From assembly GCA_963970005.1 (NCBI GenBank), contig CAXAMN010018890.1, positions 1,814,399 to 1,878,398 on the forward strand: DNA of 64,000 nt. Direction: 5' to 3'. Position 1 is the first letter of the stretch. Every line of letters begins with the position of its first letter. The DNA is from Durusdinium trenchii (Eukaryota > Sar > Dinophyceae > Suessiales > Symbiodiniaceae). The notes below the pieces were generated by a model. That model worked only from the letters and a program-made list of their open reading frames with translations, did no database searches and was not told the DNA's origin. Below are positions 1 to 12,312 of the stretch, one piece after another. The position numbers and the translations under genes are program-made.

Positions 1-1188
1 AGAGTATCGTTGCCCCCCGGCCTCGCAGACGATGTTTGGACTCTACTTGCAGGCCGTGGCGCGCATGCTTGTTTTCTTGCACATGTGGTGCATGCGTTGG
101 ATTCTGGATTGAAACAGACTACTTCTAAATAGTATTGTATAGATTTGTATAGTATTTTTTCAATATTGTTCACATTCTTTTGTCAAGTGCAAGTTTGAGA
201 TTGTTTGGCATGGTGTTCCAGTCGCGCAGCTCGAGTCATCCAAAACAGTTTAAGTTGGGATTGTTTTCCCAGGTGCAGGCAGGTCTAGGTTCCAAACATC
301 AACTGGTACCCCACGGTGGAGATAAAGAGTTCTGGCCCCGCTCGTTCTGCTTAAAGTTAAACGATGGGGGAGAAGAATTGTGAATTTGGAGTAAGCCCTT
401 TCGTACCGACATTCCTGGAATTGACTTTCCATGAGACTCGAAACCTGTTCATTCATGTTCATTCTGCTGATGTTTGCTGGTGATAAGAACGTTTTGGGGA
501 ATCAGCAGTGGTCAACCTTGTTGGCCGTTGGGATTGGCGACAGAGACGTCAAGTGGGAGTGAGATATGGAATTCCTTTGGGGATGGGACGAAGCACAAGG
601 GATCAAGCATGGAGAGGTTGAGTTTCGCTTGGGATATATGTATACTGTAGAGTTGAACCCACTTGCATCCAAAACAAGACTAAACAAGTGAGTAGTCCTT
701 ATGCAGCCATTTGGTCAGCTGGTCATGAACAGATGACCAAATCTGGCACGCACACGCAGTCACAAGTGACACAAGGGATCAATTAAGCACACATACTTTG
801 TTCACATATATACTTCCGGTAGTCCAACCACCCTTGATATACTGTATTTGTGTGAGCCAATCAACCATGGTTTTCAGTAGTGGAATCACAGGATTCAGTA
901 ATCCCCCTTTTGATTTGGTCCAACTTTGCTTTGCAACAGTGACCGCCTTTGATCTACCGGCCCTATGACATGTTTTGTGCAATTGATTAGTTCGCCACTA
1001 GATTTGTTCTATTTGCCTTGTGAAAATGTGTGTGTGTTAGATGATGTCAGATGTATATTTGTTTGGGGCCTTTGGTCAATCAATCAACCATCCGATCAAC
1101 CCCGTTGCTGCTATCGTTTAATCCCTCACCCTGATAACAGCAAACGCTCCTGCTCACGTCTTCCCAAGCTCCCAAAAAAGTGGGTGTA
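1..1188. other. Left flank, no firm gene
   Basis: AT-rich host DNA. The best coding hint is at about 503-551, where WSTLLAVGIGDRDVKWE follows a CAG acceptor, but nothing supports it further. Confidence 0.4.
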
Positions 1189-1533
1189 TATATATATAAC
1201 TATATGTATATATTTACTACACAATAGCATAAAATGATATATGGCTGTGATTCAAAACCAGGAGCCCCAATCCCTGGTAGGTTGACGTCCCACATATAGT
1301 CTATATATGTCTATATGATCTATATGTATTTCGTTCATAAACTAGGTGGGGAAAGACCCGGGGAGCCCTGGCGCCATGACCCACAGCCATATGTATATAT
1401 ATATATATAGGATGTGTATATATATATATAACATATACATAATATCATACAATGATTTATCTATATATACACACATAGAATATCACACACACTCATACAT
1501 ACAGATAATATATATATATATCATAAGATACTC
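1189..1533. repeat. TA/CA microsatellite zone
   Basis: Repeated runs of TATATATA, separated by short unique DNA and CACACA stretches. Confidence 0.9.
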
Positions 1534-1551
1534 ACAACTCATGCTGGCTCA

Positions 1552-1662
1552 ATGCTAGCTCGTGCGGCCATTGCCCAGACACAGGGGATTCTGGCGGATG
1601 GGTGCAACATGCTTCTCCATGAAGAGATGGGTCATGAAGGATTTTTGCTGATTCCAGTATTA
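1552..1662 (+). CDS. Host exon, unknown protein
   Basis: Reads MLARAAIAQTQGILADG and HEEMGHEGFLLIPVL, then a GTAAGA donor at 1663. Either a first exon from ATG 1552 or an internal exon after the TAG acceptor at about 1558. Continuation not found. Confidence 0.45.
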
Positions 1663-3998
1663 GTAAGAAGGATTCAATCTAGACTAAAACTATATAATTA
1701 GGATATTCATGGAAAAGCTTTCTTTTCATTCATGCTTTTGGAAGGCCAGGGCTAGGGTTACAGTGATTCATAGTGGGACAACCTGCTGCAGACGTATCCA
1801 CTGTTTGTGGCGAGGCTTCTTCGCCTTCTACGCCGGCTCCTATGGGCCTAGAAATGCAGCAAATCCATTTGTTTGGGGCACAGAGGCCCAAATCGGGCTT
1901 TCGTTCGAGATCCACCTGCTTTGAAACGGACGTGACGGAGCATGGGTAGGGCTATCCCCAGATATGGCAAGTCATCAAAGACAGATGCATGAAGAGCGGC
2001 CTTTTGTTTATCAATTATCAACTCACTGACACGTATGAAGAAACCAAGTTCGAAGGTCAGTTGCGTCACTTCAACAACCCGCATGGAAGAGATTGACACA
2101 CACACACACACACACGCACACACACATGCAGCATGCGCTTTTGTGCGGACTTTCCTGCTCTTTCTGGTTTTGCTACAGTATGTTTTACTAAAGTATCTTG
2201 AGGACAAAAGAACAGCATATGCTCTTAGCACCATAGCAAAACACTTTGCTCAACAATACTCAAACGGCAGAACAAATCAACAACCGTGTTGAGGGCACTG
2301 GGGGTGCCGGGAGGTTGCGGAGTGTCGAGACTCAAGAGACCAGGTTGCACATGCACACATTCCCTGTGAGCACTGCTAGATTGTATATAACAACAATACA
2401 CCCACAGAAAGCGCACATTGCTCAACACGCCACCAGTTGGACATCTGACCTTCTTCACCTTGGGATCGTCTCCAAGCGCCTCAGGTGGTCTCTATCCGCT
2501 TGGGTACGCGCTCACGAAATCTGCAAGCTCCGAAGGCGAAGGAGTTCAGCGAGTTGAAAGGACGAGGCGAGTGACGAAGGACGAGGCGTTGTTTCGCACG
2601 CGTGCTTGGCTAGGTCAGGGGGGAGGAGGACCTGACGATGAAAGACGTGCGACATCGTGCAACATCCAGAGTCAGGAACCCAACTGTACACTCCGACTCG
2701 CATGGAAGTGGATGGCATGGTCCCTTGGAAGACTTTTTCCACTTCCACGATGTTCCATGTAACAGATGTAATGCTAGTGAGTCGGAGCCTAATTTGATAT
2801 GAACACCGGGTTTGAGGTTTGCTGTTCCGAAGATCTCAATGGTGGTTTGGTGGGCCCAAAGATCCCAAAGACGCCAGCTGGCTGGAGGCTCCTTCGGTTT
2901 TTTCTAACGGGAGGCTTTGGGAAGTCTTCCATTTGACATGACACATCCTGTGAGGCCCTCCAAGTCTTTTTTTCTGTGATGACTTGTAGATATTTGTACT
3001 CTCCTGTGGCCCAACTTCTTCTCCCAGAAATTCCATGAGCCAAAAGTCGAGGGAATTCGTCCACCAGTCCCACCTTGTACCATCAGAGCATCGTGGAGTA
3101 TCGTGGTAGTCCTTCGGCCTAAATCCTGGAAAAAAAAAAACAAGGCTATAATAATTCTATAATGCCTTTGAACATTTTTGAACATCCTTCGGTGGCTCGA
3201 GGCTCTACACTCCAAACACCATGGTGGAGACAGACGCAGAAGAACCGAGGGGTTGGAACCTTCGGCACCTCTCCAAGGCCACGTTGAGCATTTGCACATC
3301 GAAGACCCTGTGGAGCAGAGTCGAAACTTGCGCGACGTGCTGAGGCGCAGTGGTGCGGACTTCGACCCATAGGGACGACCTCTTTGGCGCACGGTGAAGA
3401 ATGGGTACGACATGGCACAAGTGGATACAATGCTGTACGCAACCACAATGCTATGCAGTTCCTATGTGAATTACTGCGGTTCCTATGTTATTTCTTAATC
3501 AAAGGCACATTGATGTGCAGATTCGCTTGCCTGTTTGGGGGACCTTTAGTGTACATGTGGTGACAGTGGGAACGATCTCTTGAGAGTGACAAGTCTTAGC
3601 TAAAGTCACAAACTGCCTGTGATGAAGGAGGTTTTTCCATCCAGGGTGCCTTATTAAGTGCCTTGGGGCCGTTCGCAACTTGCGTATTGCTCTATTTTTG
3701 TGTCGTTTTGTGTTTATTGGCTGATGCCCGTTCGAATTAAACATGGAGATGAATCAGTGCTGTTTTTGTGCTTGTGAGGTTTGAACATGGGCACTTTCTG
3801 AAAACCTCCTCGCATTCTGCGCGTTCCGCAGCCAGGACGGGCAATGAGGAGCTGTTGCTCCAGGAGATGCGCCACTCGCCGCGAGGAGCACGGGATGTTG
3901 AGTCCAGAGTCCCAGAGATGAATCTACTTACCCTGACGTGCTGGCCCCCCTGGAAGAGTGTCTTCCTCTACCAACCGATGTGGTTTTCAGGTTCCATG
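1663..3998. other. Left flank, weak exons and a CA repeat
   Basis: A (CA)n run lies at 2098-2126. Possible exons are 2418-2762 on + (YALTKSASSEGEGVQRVER), 1848-2090 on - (SELIIDKQKAALHASVF) and 3830-3920 on + after a CCGCAG acceptor (RTGNEELLLQEMRHSPRG). None is secure. Confidence 0.35.
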
Positions 3999-4301
3999 TT
4001 AGTCTTTAGGGGGGTAGACTCTTGACTCGTTCGATTCATTCTTCTTCTCCTCGTTCGCTTGCAGTGTAACATAGACATTAACCCTTCTTTGTTGTTTTTG
4101 CTCAAGACAGACGGGTTTGGCATCACTTTGAAGGGGTTGGCATGAGATTTGTTTGGACATCCTTTGGGGTTCGCTCGTTCCCTCCGGTGCCTTTCGTTGA
4201 CTCTTGGGGGTATGGTTGCTCATTTCAAAGTCATTGTTGACAAGCATAGCTTGGCGGTTCATGGTGAGGGTCGACAGGTCGGATCGTTCGGGCAGTTTCA
4301 C
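3999..4301 (-). CDS. Possible host ORF, hydrophilic
   Basis: A 100-residue minus-strand frame starting MKLPERSDLSTLTMNRQAM, rich in Lys, Glu, Gln and Asn. No family recognised. Support is only the open frame and protein-like composition. Confidence 0.3.
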   Translation of the reverse strand: MKLPERSDLSTLTMNRQAMLVNNDFEMSNHTPKSQRKAPEGTSEPQRMSKQISCQPLQSDAKPVCLEQKQQRRVNVYVTLQANEEKKNESNESRVYPPKD

Positions 4302-4439
4302 CTTTCTTGACCTGGCCGCCAGGTGAGTCGGCCAGGTTCCAGCTTCATGTTACTGTAGTTGATTTGTTGAAGTCGGAGTGCAGGGTCAAATCAACAAAGA
4401 AGCAAATGATCACTTATAAACACATGGTGTATTGAGTAT

Positions 4440-4775
4440 TCACATACGAGCAGATTGATGCAACACACCCCCATAGGCGAAGATTCCAAGATGTTTGAAG
4501 TGGTTTTGCACGCCTATTGCATCCCCTCTCACCTTTGCGAGATTTAGCCGAAAGCAACGTGTTCCTTGAACGATCCTGACACGAAGACCGGCGCGAGCCC
4601 TGCGCCGGTAGCAGAACACCTGGATGGAGAGCAGCCATGAAGAATCATATGGGTGGCCCTCCAACACTGGAAAGAGGGAAAGATGAACAGACCCGGACCG
4701 GGACCCTCCAAAGTACAGAGACAACGGAGACATTCTGACCACCGACCAAGGGGGAACTGGCAATCCCTGTTCCAT
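4440..4775 (-). CDS. Possible host ORF
   Basis: A 111-residue minus-strand frame starting MEQGLPVPPWSVVRMSPLS. Two overlapping minus frames are also open, so this is tentative. Confidence 0.25.
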   Translation of the reverse strand: MEQGLPVPPWSVVRMSPLSLYFGGSRSGSVHLSLFPVLEGHPYDSSWLLSIQVFCYRRRARAGLRVRIVQGTRCFRLNLAKVRGDAIGVQNHFKHLGIFAYGGVLHQSARM

Positions 4776-4841
4776 GCGGGAACTTTGAAGAGGGTACTCT
4801 CAATCCGATACAGAAGCAAAATCATGTAAAAATTGGTCCCA

Positions 4842-4864
4842 TATATATATATATATATATATTT
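4842..4864. repeat. AT microsatellite
   Basis: A run of about 11 TA units. Confidence 0.9.
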
Positions 4865-4923
4865 TACCCGAAGGTTGCTGGATGAGACAGTGTCAGGCTT
4901 AGAGGACTCAGCTTAGCTGAGGT

Positions 4924-5217
4924 ATGATGGATTTGGCTTGTCGACAACATGCTCAGCAGATGATTATAGCGAGTGGCCCTGCTGCAGGAGTTGGAGGTGA
5001 GTGGGTTCAAAAAGAGAAGCCCCTCGGTGATTCAGACAAGTTGGTTTGGCACATGGTTTTTTTTTGCTCCGGAATCGCGCATTGCAGAGGTGTGGAATCG
5101 CCCAGCGCAAAACCAGGAGAGAAGTCAAGGACATCCTCCCTTCTTGCACCAATCAATCGCCGTGTTTTTCGGTCCCTTCTTCGCCCCTGGCAGACAGTGC
5201 ATCCTCCACCGTGGAAG
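4924..5217 (+). CDS. Host gene fragment, two exons
   Basis: Exon 1, 4924-4996 (MMDLACRQHAQQMIIASGP), ends at a consensus GTGAGTGGG donor. Exon 2, 5088-5217, follows a T-rich tract and GCATTGCAG and continues in phase as EVWNRPAQNQERSQGH and SIAVFFGPFFAPG. A GTGTTT donor follows. The next exon was not identified. Confidence 0.4.
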
Positions 5218-5537
5218 GTGTTTTTTTCCAGGGAAAGAAGTCAATACTTCATTCGCTCAGTGAGCCGCCGCCGTTCATGGCCCGCCAACCCTGGTGAAAG
5301 ACGCCGGCGCTTCGTCGCTCAGCTTCGTCGCTCTGCCTCAAGTCCAGGCCACGCGAAGCTTCCGGACTTTAATGGGAACTTCGCGATGCCCATGGCAACG
5401 CCTTTTGGGATGCCCCCGCCACGGGGGGCCCTCGCTGCGCCATGACAGGGTTGGAGCGCGCGCGAGGTGGAGGGAGGAAGGATTCGGAAGTCAAGGAGGA
5501 TTGGGTGGACACTTTGAGAGTGGTTCTGGGTGGGTGG

Positions 5538-5613
5538 CAGGGTTGAAGGTGAGGTTGGTGATGTCTTCATTTGGTGTGCAGGGTTGAAGGTGAGGTTGGT
5601 GATGTCTTCATTT
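5538..5613. repeat. 41-bp tandem repeat, about 1.9 copies
   Basis: CAGGGTTGAAGGTGAGGTTG is repeated at 5538 and 5579 with no visible divergence. Confidence 0.9.
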
Positions 5614-5800
5614 ATGTGAATTCAGCGATATGGTGAGGTTTGGTGAGGTTGGTGTCTTGGTTTTGCTGAGTTTTTTTTGGGGGGTTTTGTGCAGTACAGT
5701 TCCCCAAGTTCACGTGGAGAACCCTCTCCGTAGACAGGAATTGGCGAGTGAGCAAGATGCCCGGTTTTCCACCTCCTTATGATGAGTTTTTGACACACAG

Positions 5801-5946
5801 TTGTCCTGACACAACCACCGCGAAAGGCAAAACTCAATCAATTCGCGAAAGACTCGAGACAGCTGTGGCAAAAAGGGATAAAGAACATGATAACACCATT
5901 CATGCCAAAGACCGTTTTTGATGGCATTAATGTTCAGACCAACTAA
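5801..5946 (+). CDS. Terminal host exon
   Basis: After a TTGACACACAG acceptor, the frame reads QPPRKAKLNQFAKDSRQLW and FMPKTVFDGINVQTN, then stop. It is a 48-codon basic C-terminus of an unknown protein. Earlier exons not found. Confidence 0.45.
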
Positions 5947-7448
5947 TCCAGAGGATGTCAAAGAGTAGATCCACCTGATCACATCCTACTCGCAGATCCA
6001 CAATCTATGCATGTGCTGTCCCAAAACAAGTTGGGCTTCGTCGCTTCGTCCGATGTTCGTCGTTGAAGCGGTGGATGCTTCGTCTGAAGTTCCGCCCAGG
6101 CCTGCGCCGCCCTTTGCACCTTCGATACCCCCGCATGCAGCTTCGCTTGATAGCATGCAGTTCATGGGAGTGTTCTTTTTGAAGTGGTTGCTGTAGTTTG
6201 AATGATGGGGGTGGCGTGACTCACAGCATGTAAGTGTAACATCCACAAACACGTGTCTATGGCTAGAACTAGGGTGCCACCCAACACCCTGGTAAAAGTA
6301 ACGCACATGTCACATAGTCACATAGCAATAGGACATGACTAACTCGTGGCGAGTGCCTATGTCGCATTGCTCGAGCCACGCCCATAGATAATCAGATATG
6401 GACTTCGGTGCAACTTCCATTTGTTGATGTATGGTTTTGGTGCCACTCGAGTGGTGCATCATCGTCATGGAAGAAACACATTGCTCAAAAACTAACTACC
6501 AGTATTTAAACGACATTAAACAACTGCTTGTGGCCTCAAGATACGTTTTCGACTCAGGCGAAGCATATCCCCTATCAGCATGCCCTTTGGAGCAAAGTCT
6601 TTCAAAATGCAACTGTTTTCGTTTCCTCACTGCGGAAAGCATCATACCCCCTACCCGCATTCCTCGGCATTTTCCACATGCAACGCATTCGGCCAGGACT
6701 AGACCCAGAAAGCACCCACCCACGTCACCCCCACTCATTCGGCCAGGCGTATGCCTTGCGTAAAAGCCACACCGAGCCGAGCCCGCCACGCGTCCGAACG
6801 CCATCCCGACGTCGCGGAAACGCCCAGGTGTGGCACCCGGGCATCTCAGCCGCATGGAGAACGGCGATCCGTTCGGAGGATCGGGACGTAGGCTCGAAAG
6901 ACATCATGTATGGCTCGAGAGTAGGTTTTTCCACGACATGGGAAGAAGGTCAGAAGGGATATCAAGGTTTCTGAGACCTGTTCACAAGCCGCCGTTCTTT
7001 TGCAAGCCTGTCAGACGGAAGAAAATGACCATGTGAGGGCCGCAGAACGATGTTTCCAGCCAGAAGCACAATAAATCAGAGCAACGCAACGATCGTGAGG
7101 CGATCTGACGTGACCAGAGGAGAGACCCGAATCAGGTTAGCTCACGTGATACTAGTGACGACGACTTCGCAAGGCGAACTCCTCATTGGGGGTGACGTGA
7201 CTGGTGACGAAAGGAAGGACTGAGGGTGGCTGGATCGAGGCCCTTCATGGGTTCCACGAGGTCGACCGTTGTGAGTCGTTTGGGTGAAAAAGCGACACGA
7301 CATGTGGATGCAACGACATGGGCGCAACCAGCCTCCCTAAGCTGTCAACCATGTTCAACCGGTGAACCCCAGCCTTGACTGGGACCAGGCGTGGTCCAGG
7401 GAGCAAACATGAGCTAAGCAGGGCTGGTGATGCGTAGGGTGTGAACAG
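5947..7448. other. Left flank, weak coding hints
   Basis: A Pro-rich frame at about 6050-6190 (EVPPRPAPPFAPSIPP) and a 148-codon frame at 6528-6974 are open but overlap equally open frames. No firm gene. Confidence 0.3.
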
Positions 7449-8060
7449 TGGGAAGCTTGAGCCTTCGTTGCGAAGGCGGCGTCATAGCTGCGAGATGGTA
7501 GGACCCAGCCAGTGGCCAGATGAGGAAGTGCTGTGGATTGATGAACTGAATCCCCCGCACTTCCGAGATGTAGGAACCTATTTGTGTATGGGAATCAAAG
7601 ATTTATCAGGAAGGATTAAGACATATCAACCTATAGATAAGAAAAAGAAATATAGTAAACATTAGTAAACAAATAACATATAATTACTCATAACAGTTTA
7701 AGTATAGTATATAGCGTGTAGAGTCCTTGTCACTGCACCCGCCAAGCTCACCTGTACAAGGCCCGAGTTGCAAAGATAGTGTCGGAAAGGGTCACATTGG
7801 CGGATGCCCTTGCCCCAATTGGATCGATGGCGGCTTCTGAAGCTTTGTATAAAACCAGAGGCCCATTGCTCCACCATGATCCACCCTCAACATCCCTCAA
7901 CGCCGTTGGCCGTTCGGCGGCGGAGTTCCGAAGACAATCGCGTGAAGTCCCGTGGGGATCGCGGGCCACTGAGGCTTGGCCTTTCCTGCGCCACCTCCCT
8001 TCTCAACCCCTGCCCGGCCAAGGACTGGGAGGGTGGAGAGACAGGTTTCGGCCTGGCTGA
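7449..8060 (+). CDS. Host gene fragment, two exons
   Basis: Exon 1, 7449-7569, reads EMVGPSQWPDEEVLWIDEL and ends at a GTAGGA donor in phase 0. Exon 2 starts at 7761 after TGTACAAG, in matching phase, and reads ARVAKIVSERVTLADALAP and LNAVGRSAAEFRRQ. The frame stays open to the stop at 8060, though a donor at about 7946 is possible. No family recognised. Confidence 0.45.
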
Positions 8061-8603
8061 GGCAGGGTTTTTGGCTGAAAATGCAAAGGTGCTTTCTCCA
8101 GGTGGTTGGGAGTTCACCAGAGGAAAACACATGTACAATTGTAGAATAGTGCAAATTGCCAACATGTATTGAGATGAGATTACAATCAGATCGCCATTTT
8201 CATTTGGTTGAACTCTTACACTTCGCATGTGGTAAAGTCTAGCATTTTCTCCTAAAATTGAGCAAACCGCGCGTCACACGTATGCATGGGTGCCCTCAAC
8301 ACCTCCAACAGTTGTTCATCTTTCATCATGTTTCCATCACTCATTATGTCACCCTGCCATCTTGCCAGGCCCCATAAACGGGGCATGTGACGGCCGACGA
8401 GGGTGATCGGCACCTGACATCCTTCACCGCGCCCTGGACGGCGGTCGACCTGGTACTGAATGCAAATCGGAAGGGTCCAAGAAACGCATCGAGACTTGTA
8501 TCATGCATGACTATTCATAAATCATTTAGACTCTTAAGTTGATAAGAGCCTAAGAGCCTCCTATATAATATATATATATATGGATTGTTTAACATGTTTT
8601 CAC
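8061..8603. other. Left flank, nothing recognised
   Basis: No defensible coding frame. A short TA microsatellite lies at about 8567-8582. Confidence 0.5.
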
Positions 8604-8750
8604 ATGTTGTTTGATGAAGAGTCTAAAGTCTACATTGAGAACGTCAGCTCAGCTGACCTCGCATTCCTGTTCACCCCGACACTTGCGCGGAAATTTATCT
8701 CCTGTCTTGCAACTGTTTCTTCACTCCTCAAGGACATGCCAAGCACGTAA
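8604..8750 (+). CDS. Short host ORF or terminal exon
   Basis: Reads MLFDEESKVYIENVSSADL and KFISCLATVSSLLKDMPST, then stop (48 codons). It has a natural-looking helical composition. It may extend upstream as an exon. Confidence 0.4.
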   Translation: MLFDEESKVYIENVSSADLAFLFTPTLARKFISCLATVSSLLKDMPST

Positions 8751-8821
8751 TTACATGGTGATTTTTGTTTGACCTACCGGCTTTAAGTGTGGACCCAGCA
8801 TTTGGAGCTTGAGAAACTAGA

Positions 8822-8953
8822 TCGCTTGAGCTCTTGAAGAGGATTATGGAAATGTATCCTGTGCTCTCAAACGTTTTCACAGCATGTTCCGTTATGGAAC
8901 TGGGATGTTTCTATGTCTCACGTGTTGAGCACAGCTGCAGCTCAACTGCATAA
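8822..8953 (+). CDS. Terminal host exon candidate
   Basis: After an AACTAG acceptor the frame reads SLELLKRIMEMYPVLSNVF and ends VSRVEHSCSSTA. Unknown protein, 43 codons. Confidence 0.35.
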   Translation, partial: SLELLKRIMEMYPVLSNVFTACSVMELGCFYVSRVEHSCSSTA

Positions 8954-9032
8954 CTGCCGGTGAGTAGGCAGTAGGTGTGCAAACGTACATCGCCCCACCA
9001 AACTCCGAACTTGTTTTTTGTCCTGGACCCAG

Positions 9033-9291
9033 GACCAGGCCCAGCAAGCTTTAGGGCGGCCCTCCCCGATATCTTACTTGATCCGATTGTGTCTCATCAC
9101 TGGTAAGTTGAGTCTGTGCATTTCATGCTGTTCACTGTGTTGCTGTTTGCTGCGTCCCCCAGCAGCTCCACACATCTCAGGTTCGAGAGGCTGAACCGGC
9201 CGAGGGCCTGAACTCACGGCGAGGGTCTGAACAACACCGGACCGTGGCGGAAGGACATCCTCCGATGCTTCGATCCAAACAAAGGACATGA
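9033..9291 (+). CDS. Host gene, last two exons
   Basis: Exon 9033-9102 lies between a T-rich CCCAG acceptor and a GTAAGTTGAG donor. The next acceptor, after a long pyrimidine tract ending CCCCCAG, opens exon 2 at 9163. Phase favours the join PDILLDPIVSHH then SSTHLRFERLNRPRA, stopping near 9211. An alternative frame of exon 2 (QLHTSQVREAEPAEGLN) stays open to 9291 but does not fit the phase. Splice signals are strong; frame choice is uncertain. Confidence 0.4.
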
Positions 9292-9349
9292 AACACCAAG
9301 CTGCATGAGGCATTCACCAACTTTTGCTTCCGGGATGCATTTCCTCCAG

Positions 9350-9526
9350 GCACGTCCGGACTTCCAATCCATGGGGCTTTGGCCGGACAAAGACTCTCCA
9401 GCTTACAGCCGGTGGTGTACAGAAAACGAGCCCAGGTCCAATCTGGGGCTTGCATTCCGAGCCTTTTGTACAAACCATGCCCCCAAAAGAGCCATTCAGC
9501 TGTTGTGGCTGGCCGGAAATCCTTGA
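9350..9526 (+). CDS. Terminal host exon
   Basis: After a pyrimidine-rich TTCCTCCAG acceptor the frame reads ARPDFQSMGLWPDKDSPAY and RAIQLLWLAGNP, then stop (58 codons). Two other frames are open here, but this one fits the acceptor and has the best composition. Confidence 0.4.
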   Translation, partial: ARPDFQSMGLWPDKDSPAYSRWCTENEPRSNLGLAFRAFCTNHAPKRAIQLLWLAGNP

Positions 9527-10024
9527 CAGCATGGAACCTGATGGTGGCATGCCCCTGTGTGCAGGCGATGTTTGATGTGCAGTGCTGCACTTGTTGCTGT
9601 GGAAGAAGGTGAGTGCTCATGGGTTTCACATGGTGGTTTCTCAAACTTGATTATGTGCTGAGTATTTGCATGATTTTGCATGTTTTATGCATGTATACAT
9701 ATGGGGCTGAGATATAGTCTCGCAAGTCTTGGCTCATGCTGAGGCATCATTCACAGTGATGATATTGAGGATATGCTTACTCCAGCCAAAAGCGCATGAG
9801 TGCTGCATGAGAGACTCTACTTGCGTTAGTTGGACAACTGTGGGGTGCATCGTTGGGCCAAACAACAGCTTGTGCAACTTCAGCGTGTTTTTTTGGGATT
9901 GCAATGGATTGCAGCTGTTGTTTGCCAAGGGCTTTTGTTCGCCGAGTTACTCTCGTTTTTTGTGGGTGACTTCTGTGACTGTACGTTGCCCGCCGTATAA
10001 ATAACCTGAGCCTGCTGTATTGAC
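9527..10024. other. Left flank, nothing firm
   Basis: Open frames exist on both strands around 9729-10004 without splice support. Confidence 0.4.
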
Positions 10025-10213
10025 ATGCACCACCCAGAGCTGGACATCCAAAAAAACACGCAGTGGGTGATCGCAAGAGAATCGAAAGAGAACAAGGGGT
10101 GGCCGCCAGATGCTCGCCGCTTCCATGCTTGTCGTAAGACGGCCACCGGAATATGGCTGGAAAATGGCGAAATCGGGGGCGAGTGCGGTGGTCCAGAGAT
10201 CCTTCTTTTTTGA
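10025..10213 (+). CDS. Short host ORF
   Basis: MHHPELDIQKNTQWVIARES through GECGGPEILLF, 62 codons, hydrophilic. It could be a complete small gene or an exon. The minus strand is also open. Confidence 0.35.
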   Translation: MHHPELDIQKNTQWVIARESKENKGWPPDARRFHACRKTATGIWLENGEIGGECGGPEILLF

Positions 10214-12231
10214 ACCTGAGTGACCCTTCTTGTCATAGCAAAAGGAAGGAAAAGGCCATGTTAGTGACCATGTTGTGGCTATAGGCTATAGTTCATCCTC
10301 CAAAGCAGTGGTCACTCAGGTTTGAGGTGTATACCAGGACCTTTCAACGTGGGTGGCTTTGGGTGTGTTGGGTGGCGTTTTCTTTCAAGCGACCCACACC
10401 GATGGATGGTCAGGGGCACACCCCAAAAGCCACCTATCTTGGAGGGTCCAGGGGGATGTTCGGGGCCCTTGGTCTTCAACTTCAGATCCAAGTTAAACAG
10501 GGGGGTTGTCCATACTTCCTTTTGTTTTTCTTGGGACGGTTCTGCACCTCTGAAGAGGTGAGGGTGTCCCTGTTGAAATTGTTTCAGAGGTATTTTTCTT
10601 TGCTTCGGTCTCCAAGGATCAGACATAGAAGAGATGGTAGGGAAAGAACACATTGAACACATGGTCCCAGCAAGGTCTATCTTTTGATTGTTGGGTCTCA
10701 TGTTTGTTGCCAGGACCTCCAGGTAGGCGGCATGCACTTTGGTTGCTCGTCGAAGCTTCGAGCGGCTTCTTCACCGGCGCCGCGGTGTTCGACCGCGACT
10801 TGGCCGCTGTGTATTTTACGCGTTCCTCGAGGTGTCCGTTTTGTGGGGCCCTCTGGAGCGTTACGACTCGGCATCGGTGGAGATACACCAGAAAGGTCCC
10901 CGTAACAAACCAGATTTCTTGAGCAGCAGCAGCAGCAGACCCATGTACTTGAGAACAAGTTCCTATAGCTTATTTGCTGCTGGAACAGTAGATGGTCAAG
11001 GGGGCATCATGACACACTCCAGAAAGCATGGAATCAAGTGGAATCATTTCCTTCGTGAATAGGACAAGGCATGGGAGTGAGGCTTGGCTTTGATAAGTTG
11101 ATAAGAGGCCTTTGCGTTGGGCACCTGTTTTGGGATAGTTTTGCATACTACTGTACCAAAGGGCAGCCTTGGATGATGACGATGTTGATGATGATTAGAA
11201 CAAACCTCTCCCCAAGACAGTGATAATATTCTACCGACTGTTACTGGCATATAATTGGACATAGCCGATACACTGGCCTGAAGTAGTCCCTGAAAGTGGC
11301 CTTGAAGCATTTTGAACCTGCTTTTTGCTGCGTTCGTACTGCAAGGATGTGAGTCTTCACTGATGAACTTGCATGCTCCTAATTCTTTTGCAGCCTTAAG
11401 TTCGGCACTGGCAAAGCGACGCGTGATTCACTCCACGCGCCCTCACATACATTTGGATTCGAGCGGGGGAGAAAAGATCAATCCGACGCTTCAAAGTGGG
11501 TTCAAACTCGGGCGGTTCCATTAAAACACCGCTGGTGTGTTATGTTAAGCCTGCAGCCCGCATGCTTCAAAATGCTTTAAAGTTGCATGCTATTATTTTT
11601 TCTCGGCGGCATGGCCACAATGGTTTTCATAGCAATCCTGAGGACATACCAGCATCGGAAACCCGTCCTGCCCTCTTGTGATTCAGTACCTGAGTAGTCT
11701 TCTTTACAGCGCGTGCTGTCGCGCACGTCCCCCAAACAGACGCGCCATCCCCTCACCCTACTGGTGAGTTGCGGAGATGCAACTTACCCCTGGCTGATCC
11801 CGCGGACCAACCGAAGACATTTGGATGTTGGAGACTGCATGGTAACAGTGGAACAGTGCATGGTTCTGTGGTTCCGTGGGCATTTCTTTGGAATTTTCAG
11901 CTCTGCCCTGCTTTTGAGGTAGAGACCCAACTGTTGCAAGGTTGCCCTGAAATATCTTGGACCAGCTCGTCTTTAGGAGATTTTAGGAGGAAGCTAAGGA
12001 TCTGGGGGTATCCAGATTCTCCTCACAACTGCACTGCAGTGAGTTGCCCAACCCCGTTGTTTAACTAGCATGACTACTAGCAGCTGGTGAAACAGTTCCG
12101 ACACCATCCCAGGGAACCAAACCACATCGACGGAGTCACAGACCCCACGAGCGAAGGGGAGAGAAACACACGGGAACGACCCATCTTTGGTCAGCACTGT
12201 GGGAAGAAAAAGCCAGTCAACAAATGTTCTA
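10214..12231. other. Left flank, ambiguous ORFs
   Basis: Open frames include 10312-10737 on -, 10739-11062 on +, 11044-11310 on - and 11496-11681 on +. They overlap each other and lack splice support. A (CAG)n run lies at 10925-10939. Confidence 0.3.
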
Positions 12232-12312
12232 TACTAGCATCTTGTTACTACTAGTAAGGCACCTGTTACTACTAGCGTGGCACTTGTTACTACTAGCTTC
12301 TTGTTACTACTT
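12232..12312. repeat. TTACTACTAG minisatellite
   Basis: About five degenerate copies of CTTGTTACTACTAGC. A related array lies at 13137-13194 and another, inverted, at 63078-63133. Confidence 0.75.
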